A DNA stretch of 64,000 nt from Strigamia acuminata (lineage: Eukaryota > Arthropoda > Chilopoda > Geophilomorpha > Linotaeniidae), in assembly GCA_949358305.1 (NCBI GenBank), contig OX442315.1:10564427-10628426 (forward strand), read 5' to 3'. Position numbers and translations under genes: made by a program. A model generated the notes under the pieces. The model was not told the origin of the DNA. It did not search any database and worked only from the letters and a program-made list of their open reading frames with translations. This document shows, piece after piece, positions 21,701 through 34,600 of this stretch (position 1 is the stretch's first letter; every line of letters begins with the position of its first letter).

Positions 21701-24700
21701 ACATGATTTTTATGCATTGTTACATGATTTTATGAAATTGATGTATAATTTTATGAAATTGTTGTATGATTTTATGAAATTGTTGTATGATTTTATGAAA
21801 TTGTTGTATGATTTTATGAAATTGTTGTATGATTTTATGAAATTGTTGGATGATTTGATGAAATTGTTGTATGGTTTTATGCATTGTTACGTGATTTTAT
21901 GCATTGTTACATGATTCTATGCATTGTTACATGATTTTATGCATTGCTACATGATTTTTATGCATTGTTACATGATTTTTATGCATTGTTACATGATTTT
22001 TATGCATTGTTACATGACTCTTATGAATTGTTACATGATTTTTATGCATCCTTTCACATTCCTGCAGAAAGTACGAGTAATTTGCACAAAAACACAAGAA
22101 CAACTTCCCGCATAATTTGCATTACGGTCATCAGCAGTGATAAAACCGCTTAATTTACACAAATTAAATGAATAAAACAAAATAACTTACTTTAAGATTG
22201 CCTCCATGGATGGCAGAATGCAAGCAAATATTGCCTTCCCTGTCAATATAAGCCATCATCTCGTTCCTGGAGTGTGCCATCGTCTCACCTGTTGCCAGCA
22301 CGAAACAGAAATGTGTAATAAACCTTCGGTCAACGGATTTTCACATCAAACACATAAGTAAAGGATATCGTTGGTCAGTTTATTTCAAATCCCAAAGGAT
22401 GTAATGTTGACATTGCCGGTCAAGATTAATCATTTTTTTCCTTTTGACCGGCTCACTACATTTTACTGGTTACGGTGTACTCAACGGAAAGATTATTTTT
22501 CATCAATTAAACTCAGTGAAGCTGAAATCGTTGCATTGATCAGAAAAAGTTACACAACATTCTGTTACCCACCCCAATTAATCATCAACTCCAACGTCTC
22601 TGCAGCAGCTCCTCTAGCGGCCTCGTGCAGCGGCGTGTAACCGTTGTCGCAAGGTTGATCAAAGTTGTATCTTTTTGTCACTTCTAACTAGAATTATGGA
22701 AAATACGCGTTGAATTGTTATTATTATTTTATTTCTGTAATTTTATTTGCGTTTTAAAGACTGAATTACCAACAGTTTGGCGCATTCGTGATGATTATGA
22801 ATGGCGGCGATGTGGAGACAAGTGCGCCCGTTTTCGCCAGCCAAAGATACGTCCAAATAGCTGGCATTTTCAAGCAGCAGCTGTTGAAAATTAGTAGGAT
22901 TTTTCAGTTAAAGATTGTTATTGAGGCTGTGAACCTTCGTTATAGTCTATAGGAGCGGTGGCGAGAATTAACAGAGCAAGGAGATGAGGCTGGTTTTACC
23001 GACATGCTGGCCCCTCAACCCGCGTCACGGACAACTGTGTGGGCGCCAGGCGACTTCGGAAGAAATTGGGAAGGATCAGGCTTTGGGAAGACTGGTAAGA
23101 GAATAAGCTAAGACATCCACTCTGCGTGGAGTCTAAGTCATTAAAGATTTAATTAAAGAAAAATAAAATTTTAATGAAAAAAGTGAAATTTCAATGGAAA
23201 AAATTAAAATTTCACTGCGAAAAATAAAATTTTAATGAAAAAAGTAAAATTTCAATGGAAAAAATTAAAACTTTACTGCAAAAAATAAAATTTTAATGAA
23301 AAAAGTGAAATTTCAATGGAAAAAATTGAAATTTCACTGCGAAAAATAAAATTTTAATGAAAAAAGTGAAATTTCAATGAAAAAATTAAAACTTTACTGC
23401 GAAAAATAAAATTTTAATGAAAAAAGTGAAATTTCAATGGAAAAAATTGAAATTTCAATGAAAAATTTGAAATTTCAATGTAAAAATTTAAATTGCAATG
23501 TAAAAATTGAAATTGCAAAAAAAAAATTAAAATTTCAATAAAAAAATTGAAATTTCAATGAAAAAATTAAAATTTCAATAAAAAAAATAAAATTTCAATA
23601 AAAAAATTGAAATTTTAATGAAAAAGAAACAATACGTAAAATACTAACAAAGAAAACTTAGAAGAATAATATAGTGCATGAATTTAAACCTAACAAATAA
23701 CCACTGTTGTCAATAATAGCACCTGCTAAAAGGCTTAAACTTAGGGTTAACAAGAGAACAACATGTAATGAAAGAACAAACCTAACTAACCCTCTTGGCT
23801 ACTGGAAAGCTTTCCACGGTGCTCTAAATGAGAGCAGCAGGTCGTAGTTGCAAAGTGGCTCGAACAACGAGCAACACACTTTACTGTGTATTCGTCATCA
23901 ACAAGCGGTGCAATGCAATGCAAACACTTGATTATTGCGCAATGAAGCAAACAAACAAAACAGAAGGAAAATGGCAGCAGTGAAAGAATAGGCATAGGCA
24001 GTTGCGAGCCAATTCTGCAATATTAAGCAATATTTTGCCACAATTTTTTGCAACATTGCTGCAAATTTTTCTCCCATGTTGAGATTTCATGCAAATTCAA
24101 CATGGATGACCAATCAAAATGCATTTTGCCAAACAAATATTGCATGTACACAAACAAACATTGAGAAGAAAAGAGAGACTTGATTTTGAAAGTAGTTCCA
24201 AGGCCACTAAGAAGAACAATTTGATGTGCGTGTCTATCAGAACATCTCCCAGGGCTTATTGTATTGTTTTGTAACCAGTTACAGCTTTTTATTCCCATAG
24301 GTCCAACTTGCAGATGGAAAAACAATCTTTCTTGTGTGTGAATGCATCAAGTGCATCATTGTACAAGCAAATCACCTTAAAAGGACACTAAGGTAAGGTA
24401 ATAACTTTGTTAGATTTCCCTGGCTGCCAGTAGATGGAGATCGATGCCTGTAGCTAAGCAGCTCTTTCTACTTCAATTACTTCCCAATGTACACAGATCG
24501 ATGCTCAAACCTCTCCACACACTCCAAACTGTCTCACAACTCGAGAAAAACGCCCAATCTTGCTGCAAATTGACATTTGCGAGCAGAAACCCAATAAAAC
24601 CAAGTTAAAAAATTGATTTAGGCAGTGAAAATTATTACTTTTTAAAACTTTGACAGTGCCTGCGTCATCCATTAACTTTTATTAATTTACCTTTGCCATG

Positions 24701-25309
24701 GGTATTTCGTTTTGTCCAACCGCGATGTGTAGCGGCGTGTTTCCAGTGTTATTCTTGATCCTCGTGTCAGCTCCGTGTGTCAGAAGATACAATGCAGCTT
24801 CCAAACAATTCTTTTTGACAGCCAAATGCAGTGGGGTGTCGCCTTTCTTGTCCCTACTATTCAAATCTACAATAAAAACAAATAATTTACTCCAAATAAT
24901 TAAATAAATAAATAAAATCCAAATTTAAAATTTAAATGAGTGCAAAAACTACACAATTCTCACCAGAAGTGTCATCGTGCAGTTTTTCTAACGCAATTAC
25001 GCGGTTTTTAGCAGCGGCCTGGTGGATTGGTGTGCGATCCATCTGGTCGCGACATTGACCCAGTTGAGGGTTCGCTAACAAAAGTCTCTCTAACTCCGAC
25101 GCATTATCTTTATTAATCGACTAAATTAATTTAAAAAATTAAATTATTTTTTCTAAAAAAAAAAAAAAAAATTAAATGTCGATTAATTCTACCTTAAAAG
25201 CGCATTCGACCATCTCTATGTCGTCCTCCTCTTGCGGAACCGCAAAACTAAGCTCGCTCATGTACCCCCCAAGTGGTGGCAAATATCTAGACCTATTTCG
25301 CGTACTCAT
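15775..25309 (-). CDS. TRPA: TRPA-family cation channel, paralog 1 (about 1159 aa, 23 exons)
   Basis: Complete gene. Exons: 25193-25309, 24964-25120, 24691-24866, 22770-22880, 22573-22687, 22191-22288, 21260-21496, 21000-21200, 20778-20944, 20514-20678, 18924-19038, 18685-18854, 18538-18622, 18412-18471, 17989-18090, 17855-17925, 17603-17786, 17266-17531, 16813-16939, 16540-16752, 16285-16470, 16089-16216, 15775-16003. The lengths sum to whole codons. Residues 40 to about 620 are ankyrin repeats (TPLHLAVKKN, TPLHEAARGA). S1 to S6 span about 722-979, with pore SMMLGEFD (Glu 931) and S6 MPILLVNLL-IGLAVGDIE. The TRPA1-type tail RLAMQVELHTELERKLP and a coiled coil follow. It forms a plasma-membrane, probably Ca-permeable, tetramer. 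The intron after 18924 has a GC donor. The VGDI/VELH exon is fused, unlike in paralogs 2 and 3. A large intron (19039-20513) is mostly repeats. Confidence 0.93.
19547..20110. repeat. Minisatellite, 19-bp unit GCAATGATTCACTGGATTT, in a TRPA1-paralog intron
   Basis: Nearly perfect units at 19555-19700 decay rightward into related TGGATTTGCAA and CCAGATTTGCTGAA words through about 20110. It fills part of the intron between the ankyrin exons at 20514-20678 and 18924-19038. Confidence 0.8.
21585..22050. repeat. Minisatellite of 21-bp units (two alternating subfamilies)
   Basis: Units ATGATTTTATGAAATTGTTGT (21 bp) form the middle block. GCATTGTTACATGATTTTTAT (21 bp) forms the two outer blocks (about 21665-21735 and 21885-22045). 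It lies in the TRPA paralog 1 intron between exons 21260-21496 and 22191-22288. Confidence 0.85.
22881..24690. other. Large TRPA paralog 1 intron: array of AAATTTCAATGAAAAAA words, no exon seen
   Basis: From about 23140 to 23630 the words AATGAAAAAAGTGAAATTTC and AATGGAAAAAATTAAAATT alternate with a double period near 37 bp, then degenerate. A moderately GC-rich patch (22960-23110) carries an open but unrecognised frame and resembles transposon remnant. The remainder is unremarkable. Confidence 0.6.
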
Positions 25310-25666
25310 AGCGTCGTGCAGCACGTTTCACTCCTGTTTACCGTTTTCTAAATCCTCGTGCAACTTTGAGATGTTGCTCAATATCACATTGCGCATCATC
25401 GATCAGCCAATCGTACTCCTCCGAGTTCGTCCTCGAAATCACTCGAAACAATCTCCATTTTACCGTGTACGGAGAACTTTATTTACCATATTTTATTCGT
25501 TTACAACACACATTTTAATTTTAATTTTTGTCGGGTGGAAAACGTTTAACAACATCGATTTTTTGACATTTGCTCTGTATTTGTGTAGACAGGTCGACAG
25601 CTAAACTATTAAAGCTTGTTTACTACTTGGGAGTGTGGAAACAGTTCGATAGTGCTATGGTGATTT
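25310..25666. other. Short spacer between TRPA paralogs 1 and 2
   Basis: 357 bp separate the start codon of paralog 1 from the stop of paralog 2. It must hold the 5' UTR and promoter of paralog 1 and the 3' end of paralog 2. No TATA box could be assigned. Confidence 0.6.
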
Positions 25667-25671
25667 TTATT
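25666..25671 (-). terminator. AATAAA overlapping the stop codon of TRPA paralog 2
   Basis: The minus strand reads GGCAAATAAAAATC, so the TAA stop (25667-25669) lies inside AATAAA. Whether the hexamer is used for polyadenylation is unknown. Confidence 0.35.
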
Positions 25672-28600
25672 TGCCGTGGCTGGGCATGAGGGCGTTAATG
25701 GTTCGTAATTTCATCTTCAGGGCTGGTGAACTCCACTTGTTGTTGCCACTTGTTGCTTGGTCTTTGGAGACGTTTTCGTCGCAGTCGTCCGCTTCGGTTC
25801 GGATTTCCATCTTTCGTACGATTAGGCGCACCAGCACGTGGAGTTGATCAAGTGTGCCTGTTAGGTCCTTCATTCTGTCATAAATTTTGGAAAGATTTGG
25901 ATACATTTTTAATTGATTCTTCAAAAATCGATTTTGTAAAGTGGAGCAACGAAATTGCTGTTGTGGGAATTGGAATGATTGGAAATTTTTTTTTCAACAT
26001 AAATCCTAGATTTTTGGATGGGAAAATAATTCAAAAAAATTGATCTTTTTGTGCACAATCCACTTTGATTTGGCTTTCCTGCAGCACGTGGTAGTTAATT
26101 GTGTTCATCCATAGCTTTACTGCAATACAGAGTAACTTGCACAGTTGTTTTGGGAATTTAAATGATTGGAGTTTATTAAACATAAAAAACCAAAAATTTA
26201 TTTTAAAAAAAAATTTAAAAAATTAATCTTTTCATGCGCACAAAGATTTTTTATTTGACTTTCCTGCAGCATCCAATATAGCTTCACTGCAAAACACAGT
26301 GTAGCTTCACTGCACCACACAGTGTAGCTTCACTGCACCACACAGTGTAGCTTCACTGCACCACACAGTGTAGCTTCACTGCACCACACTGTGTAGCTTC
26401 ACTGCAATACATAGTGTAGCTGCATTGCAATTCACAGTGTAGCTTCACTGCAACACACAATAACTCACCGTTGTTTCTGTTTGTATAATTCTTCATACAT
26501 GTACTCGTCAGCTGATCCTGTTTGAAGATCAGCTATTTTTCTCTCTCCTCCAGCATACCCTCCTCCAACGAATTTTTGTATCAGTGGTACCAGCTTTTAT
26601 TATTGGAAAAATAAATTATTATGCAAATTGAGTTATAATTGAATTGGGGAATTACCCATTTGCAGGGCAGATCTATTATTGCATTTGGGTATTCGATAAT
26701 TTCTTCTTTATCTACTTTTTGTAAAATAAAATGTGGTAATTTTCTCTCTAGTTCTGTATGCAGCTCAACCTTAAGTTGAATAAAAACAAATTAATTCTTG
26801 TAAAAAATTATTTGTATTCATAGAATTTAATTACCTGCATTGCAATACGCTTTAATTGTGCATTGCGTCTTACTCCTTCAATGTCACCAACAGCTAAACC
26901 AATCTATTCATTACGTAAGAAGAAAAGTTTTGTTATTAAAATTCCATCTCATTTCCATGGCAATAAACTCAAGCCAGAATGCTTAATCACTGTAGTAAAA
27001 AATGCACTAACCAAGAGATTGACTAGCAAGATTGGCATTAAGATCATAAAAATGACCAAAAAGACCAAAGTGAAGTGTGGAAAAAATGATTTCTGGTTAC
27101 GGTTTGCTCTGAAAATTGGAAGAACAAATGTTCCTAATATGTCAAATTCTCCCAACATCATTGAAAACACTCTGATGAACGAAACCGGTAGGCTGGAAAA
27201 TATGAGATTGTCCTAAAAAAATAAAAAAAAATATTTATATAAAATATAAAAAATGTAAAACATGTAAATGGAATGAAATTGATTTTACATGAGAAAGCAA
27301 GATGAAAAATGCCAATCCAAAAGCGATGAATAGGATGGAAAATATCAACAAAGCTTTAATCAGGGTTTTGAGAATTTCTAAAAACATGACCACATAAATT
27401 CCAACTTTATCAAATCTGAAAAATTAAATTTAGAGAAGAGATTGAATTTATATATTCTACTGTTACCTTTGTGATTATCTAAATTAAAAAAAAAATTGAC
27501 CTTTGTAAGTATAGAAGAAAATTAAACCAGGATAAGAATGCAGCAATAGCTGCACACTGCAATTGATAACCTTCAATTTCACCATTGAAGATTGGGAAAA
27601 CCATAATAGCAGCAGAAATGTACAGGGTCCACTCCAAGATGTTCATGGGGTCCATCATATACTTAAGTTTCTAAAAAAAATTACAAAATCCATTTATGTG
27701 TGTGTAAATTGAATGCAAATTTTACAATTCTTACCTGCTGGGCAAATTGTAAAATTTCTTTGACAATATTAAAGAATACAAAGGCCAGGATTATTAAGCC
27801 ATTTAAAAATAAACCTGAAGTTGACTGAAACTAAATATTTTAAAAAATAAATTGTGAAAAATGTTCATTTATTTTTTATTCAAAAAATTAATCAATCATT
27901 TAATTTACTCACATTGTCGAGAATTGTATTAGAATCAGGTTGAACTCCCCATTTGTCTTGTCTGAAACTTCGATCAGTGTTGTTTATTTTGACAGGAGTC
28001 GTATAATTAGCAGGTGCTCTAATTTCAGTCATGAGTGTGGCTGCATACGATGTTAAAAATATCATGAAAATCATATAGATGGCTAAATTTGTCGTATGAA
28101 TGTACATCCCATATCCATTCCTAAGAATAAATATATAACAAGAAATAATAAATTAATAAAACTCATGAACCTACGTGCAAAAGTCCCAAACAAAAGTTAG
28201 CTTCACTGTGCTGCATTGTGTTAGCTTCACTGCGCTGCATTGCATTAGCTTCACTGCGCTGCATCGTGTTAGCTTCACTCGCTGCATCGTGTTAGCTTCA
28301 CTACGCTGCATTGTGTTAGCTTCACTACGCTGCATCGTGTTAGCGTCACTGCGCTGCATTGTTAGCTTCACTACGCTGCATCGTGTTAGCGTCACTGCGC
28401 TGCATTGTTAGCTTCACTACGCTGCATCGTGTTAGCTTCACTGCGCTGCATTGCATTAGCTTCACTGCGCTGCATCGTGTTAGCTTCACTCGCTGCATCG
28501 TGTTAGCTTCACTACGCTGCATTGTGTTAGCTTCACTACGCTGCATCGTGTTAGCGTCACTGCGCTGCATTGTTAGCTTCACTACGCTGCATCGTGTTAG

Positions 28601-31600
28601 CGTCACTGCGCTGCATTGTTAGCTTCACTACGCTGCATTGTGTTAGCTTCACTGCGCTGCATTGTGTCAGCATAACCGTATCCTTAACTGCGTCAATAAT
28701 CAATTTTTGTTTCTTTAATTTCTAATTTAATTTAATTTAATTTATTTAATTTAATTTAAATATTTTTCTTTCTATAAAAGATACACACCATTTCATCTCA
28801 ATATATTTCTGACATACTGGATGGCACAATAGCTCCAACCGTCGAAACTGAACCATTTTCTAAAATTAATTAAAATTATGTGGATTAATTTATTTTGTTG
28901 TATTTAACTGTGTAAAGATTTTATAAATCAAAATTAATTTACGTTCATAGCTGGCAACGGTTGAAAATCATACTGCTTATTATCACCTTTCATCTGTTCA
29001 TAAATACTTCTTGTGTATTGTAGGTATTGAAAATCATAACGTATCTACAACAACATCCACCAAAATCATTAAAAGCACCTAAACATTTTCAAAAAATTTC
29101 TTTGAAGACATTTACATAATAACTCCCAGCATCTTCTTTATTGTGTGTCGACTTTTCGATGCATTTGTCTAATACAGCCTGGAAAATAACACAAAAATAA
29201 GTGATAATAATTCATAATTGAGTAATTATTTTCCACTCTAGTGCTCCAAAAAGACTGCTTGTCTAACAAACACCATACACTTGAACAAAAGTATGCATTT
29301 GCTAATAATCTTACCACAAAGACTTCAGGCATGTTGGATATTAGATTTTGAATAATTTCTTCACACCGTGTTGAATTCATCTCTAACATTTCCTTCGCTC
29401 TGAAAATAAGAAATTTTCATTTCTCTTCTACACCAAATGTATTTTCTTACCTGGTATCATGAGTAGCCATTGCCATGGCAACTTCATGATGCTTATAATG
29501 CAATGCAAGATCCATGGGTGTAAATCCTGCTTCATTCTTGATGATGGTACATTCACCATTCAACAACAAACCAATGGCATTAGCTTTGTTGTGGATTGCA
29601 GCTAAATGCAGCGGTGTATTCTAAAATAAAATAAAAAAAGTGAATAAAATAAAAAATATTTTTTCACAAAAAATCAGAAAACACATTTACCCCATTCTTG
29701 TCGACTTGGTTGACCATCTGTGCATGCACACCCAACAGTGCGGCCATAGTCTTCACATATCCATTTTCAGCAGAGAGATGAAGTGGTGTCGAGCCTTTGA
29801 AATCTCGTTCCAATAATGCTCCTTTATTGAGCAACAATTGCACAATACGGGTATGGCCATTTTGGGCAGCAATGTGTAATGGTGTCAAGCCTTCGCCATC
29901 AGTTTCATTGATGATGTACGAACCGCGCTCGCCTGACAATAATTCGACAACGGTGTTGTAGCGACCATATCTGCAAAAATAAAGCATAAATAAAAAGTTT
30001 GTTGTTGTTTAAATTTGAATTTATGTCGATGTCCAATTATGAATTGACAGCATTTATTTTTGCGGTTATAAAACAACCACTTCATAATTAATTTTCTCCT
30101 GCTCTTATTATTCTACCGTGTAGCAAAGTGAAGCGGGGATTCATTATCATTGTTTTTTGTTGTGATACACGCGCCAAGTTTGATTAATGATTCGGTACTA
30201 CGGATTCTGCCACCTCGAGTAGCAAAATGAAGTGGCGTACATCCGTGAATATCCTGTTCATTTAGAAGCTGATGTAACTCTTGTTTGTCAATCTAAAAAA
30301 ACAATAACAACAACAGTAACAACAACCACAAATTAAAGGTCAAGTGCACTGAGTGGGTTTTATTTTTTTTCAGATAGAGCCTAATGAAAAATTATTTTTC
30401 ATGTTAAAAAAAAATAAAATTTGGGCCTTTATCATTGTTTAATAACAATCGCAATATCGGGTGTTGACAAGGCAAAGAATCATGGGAGTATGACGTTGTC
30501 AGTTCTCTAGTTCAGTTGACCTGGAACTAGTTCCGAGCCTAGGGTGGATTCATAATGGCTGACCTTGATTGCGGGAGTTTAAAACTGTCTTTTGCGCATG
30601 CGCAGTTTGATGCGCATGCGCAACAACACCTCCACCAACCACCACAGAACTGATGACGTCGGACATCCAGCCAACAACCATGATGCATCACATTGAAAAA
30701 GTCAACTTTTTCAATTGTTATTAAACAGTGATAAAGGCCCAAATTTTATTTTTTTTTCACATGAAAAATATTTTTATATTAGGCTATATCAGAAAAAAAA
30801 TAAAACCCACTCAGTGCACTTGACCTTTAAATAAATAAATAAATAAAAACCCACATACTTTACTCAATTCTTCTGAAAAGTCTTCCAACGACCCACCATG
30901 CGTGACAATGAGATGTAAGAGGTTTCGATTCTCTTTGTCTCTGATACGCACATCAGCTCCGAGGCGAATTAGGAGCTGAACGGTTGACCAACCTGCTCTT
31001 GAAGCCGCCAATAGGAGAGAAGTACGACCTTCGTTATCCTTCAAATCAATGTCAGCACCCTGCGGAAGACAAAAAGTGCGTGGCAGTCTAGAAAGAAGCT
31101 CTAAGTATCAGTAAATCAAAAGTAAATCACCTCTTGAATCAAATAAGTCACTAGTTCATGATGGTTATAGCTTGCTGCACAGTGTAATGGCGTCATTCCT
31201 TGCAAGTCTCTCATGAGCATTACTTTGTCTTTTTCTTCCGGTTGCCAGACAAACATTAGACGAAGTATTTCATAAGTACCTTGGGCACAGGCCAAGTGTA
31301 CTGGTGTAACTTTACTATGCTCTTGTGTGGTGATTTTTGCTCCATTTTGCAAGCACATTTTCACTGTCTGTTTGAAAATAGAGGAAATAAAATAGAGAAA
31401 AGTCTAATACAGAGGTCTTTCTATCAAATAGCTCTTCAATAAGGAAGGATATTTAAGTTGCAATTATGTTTTCACACCCAATCTATGCCAGAACTCTTGA
31501 TTTATTGACCTGATTGAGACATTTTGAACTGAAAACATCAAAGTGATGAAGTCATTTCCCACCTGCATTTTTTTGTCAATGCTAATATTTTCTTCATTCC

Positions 31601-34600
31601 TTTTGTCATGCTAAAAATACAAGACTATTTCATTTTCTATTCTAATTTGAGTCAGTAATAATAATAATTAAAAAAAAAAAAAACACTTCCCCATTACAGA
31701 ACCCGTACAAACAACAAAATAGGCCTAATGTGAAACAGTACCTCTACATCTCCACTATGAACTGCAGAATGCAAAGGTGTGTTTCCTTCTGCATCAACTA
31801 ACTTCAAAATATCAGAGGGTTGATAGCCGATGTCTTTGCCTGGAAAACAAATATAATCCAAAAAATATATTTGACAAATTAAAGTGTATATTGTATAGAT
31901 GTGTACCAGCTTTTAGCATTATGTCCAGTGTTTCGTGAGCTGCATTTCTTGCTGCTTCAACCACAGCTGGAACTCCGTGATCGCAAGGTTTAGTTAAACT
32001 TAAGCGTAATTTAGCGCTTAACTGCAAGTTTTACGGTAACTTTTTAAATTACCATGCACCAGGATGCCTCCCACATAGCACAAAGATGTATATCCATGTT
32101 TAAACTCGTTTTAACTGTTTTGTCACAAATTTCAACACGTTTTAACGGTTTTGTCACAAATTTCAACTCGTTTTAACTGTTTTGTCACAAATTTCAACTC
32201 GTTTTAACTGTTTTGTCACAAATTTCAACTCGTTTTAACTGTTTTGTCACAAATTTCAACTCGTTTTAACTGTTTTGTCACAAATTTCAATTCGTTTTAA
32301 CTGTTTTGTCAAAATTTTCAACTCGTTTTAACTGTTTTGTCACAGATTTCAACTCGTTTTAACTGTTTTGTCACAAATTTCAACTCGTTTTAACTGTTTT
32401 GTCACAGATTTCAACTGGTTTTAACTATTTTGTCACAAATTTCAACTGATTCGTTCCAGATTTCACCTGATTTGTCCCTGATTTCAACCGTTTTGTCTCA
32501 GATTTCAACTGGTTTGATGTTGGTGGGTGGATATAAGGATCGAATTGTGCTATGTGGTGCGCCAAATACTTACAATTGCAGCTGCTATTTCGTGAAAATT
32601 ATTGTTGGCAGCAATATGCATCACAGTTTTGCCGTTTTCTCCACCCATTAAAATATCAACTTTGTCCTTATGCAATACAAACAACTAGATAAAACAAAAC
32701 AAATTTTTTTTAAAAATAATAAAAAGGGCTAATTATTATGTTCAATTCCACCGAATATACTCTACGCACACACAATTTCGATTTTAAATTACTTGTATTG
32801 CTTTCAAGTTGTTTTTCTCAGCAGCCACGTGAATCGCAGCCATTCGTTTTTTATTTTTTACCGTCGGGTCGGCATTTCTGAATATCAAGTATTCCAGACA
32901 ATCCACCGAATCGTATTCAGCGGCCGCGTGCATCGCTGAGTTTCCTTCATTATCTACCGCATTTATGTCTGAAAAAATTCGATTAAAAGAAACATTCTCA
33001 AAGGTATAAACATTTCTGTTCATTTACCCACTCCTGACGATAAGAGAAAGTCAATAATCGTTGCTTTATCCCGCATTGCAGCCAGGTGGAGGAGACCACG
33101 GCCTTGATCATCTTTGTATCTGATGATAAGTCGTCCGGAATGCTGCAACTGCTCTAACTCTGTCAAATTTCCGTCTTGAACTGCCTGTAATAAACAAGAG
33201 ATTTTTGTACACATGTTTGTTGGATTAATAATACAGCTATCAATGCTAGATCTACTCGAAACCACACTAAAAGCACGGATCAGTCTGCGGTGAAAAGGAG
33301 TTATGAAATAATGATGACGTCAAAGAAGATCCTAAAAATGTGATCAAGCCCCTAGTGAAATAATTTCAAAGAAAAAAAATGTTTTAATGCTAAAAATGTA
33401 ATAGGAATGCTTGGAAATAAATTGCAATTGTGAAATAAAAATTTGCAAAGAGATGAACCGTGATTCTTAAAAAGTTTGCTAGGTAACACCGTGTCCCCTG
33501 GATGCTTCACGGCTGTACACCTTAAAGCTTCACTGCAGCGCAAGTTTATTATTAAAATCAAATGTTTTCCTCTAAAATTCTTTTCTTTTCCAATTTCATT
33601 TGATACAATTTTCTGCCACAAAGTCAGGAGAAACTTGTCGTTAAGTAGTGTCATTTAGTGTTTAATTACTACTTACTACGTGTCTGTGTTTGAGATTAAA
33701 AATTTTGTTTTACGTTTTACCATCATGGCACAGAAAGTAGCGATCGGTCGTAATTATTTTAACCGGTCTCAAATAGGGCAGCAATCAGTTTTCTGCCAAC
33801 AAATGCAAACAACTGTATATTCTATTTACAAAAATAGATTACTAGTTTATAAATAAAATTAAAAATTATAAGAAACTAGAAATCCTATTCATCCTAACTC
33901 CAAAAGTAACCTTAAAACTTTTATTGGCACCCATCTTGTTTCTTTTTCATGGCCATTCACCATTTCTTTTCTGTTGCATAGAGCTGTGAATACCACAAAA
34001 ATGTCTGGTGTGACAGACTGGCACATGTCGTGCTACCAGATGATTCTATAGGCTTTTCGGTCAAGTCTATACACTCAGAAGATAATCTTATGAGTGCTAA
34101 GCTTATCTTTTGAGAACATTACTGTAGACTCCACTGATTGCAAAGGACCGAATCATATTTTTCACCTCACTTTTTGTTAACAACCCCGGGAATCAACAAT
34201 GCAGCAATAACATAACCCAATGTGTACAGACACATTTCTTACTTCTCTCACCACAGACCAATACTGACAGCAAACACTCCATCAACCGACAACAACAACT
34301 TCTAACGCCACTCCTGCCTGGATATAACTTCAATGACTTTTAGTTTCTATCTTTGAAACTATTTAAGATAGCCATTTATTTAGTCAAGAAAATGTTTAAA
34401 ACATTACCATTAAACATCTATTTCTTATGCATATCATTTTGGGCTTTTAATAGAGAGAATTAAATGACAATTTCAATATGCGATTTATACCAAAGGCCTT
34501 TCCACTGTTTCCAGTCATCTTTAGTCATCTAAAAGATTACACAATCAGTTATTGAGAAACGTTTCTAAGAAACAAAAATGAAAAGAATGTTTTTTCAATC

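Noticed and set aside
21675-22153. Open frames rich in MLHDFYAL / MKLLYDF
   Set aside because: Translation of the 21-bp minisatellite in a TRPA intron.
22960-23110. GC-rich patch with a coding-like frame in a TRPA intron
   Set aside because: Too short, no recognised motif and flanked by simple repeats; probably transposon remnant but not provable here.
28171-28622. Open frames with MQRSEANT / CIVLASLR repeats
   Set aside because: They are by-products of the 24-bp minisatellite in an intron of TRPA paralog 2.
32105-32515. CRISPR-like array of regular repeats
   Set aside because: Units are directly abutting with no unique spacers, and the DNA is eukaryotic intron; this is a minisatellite.
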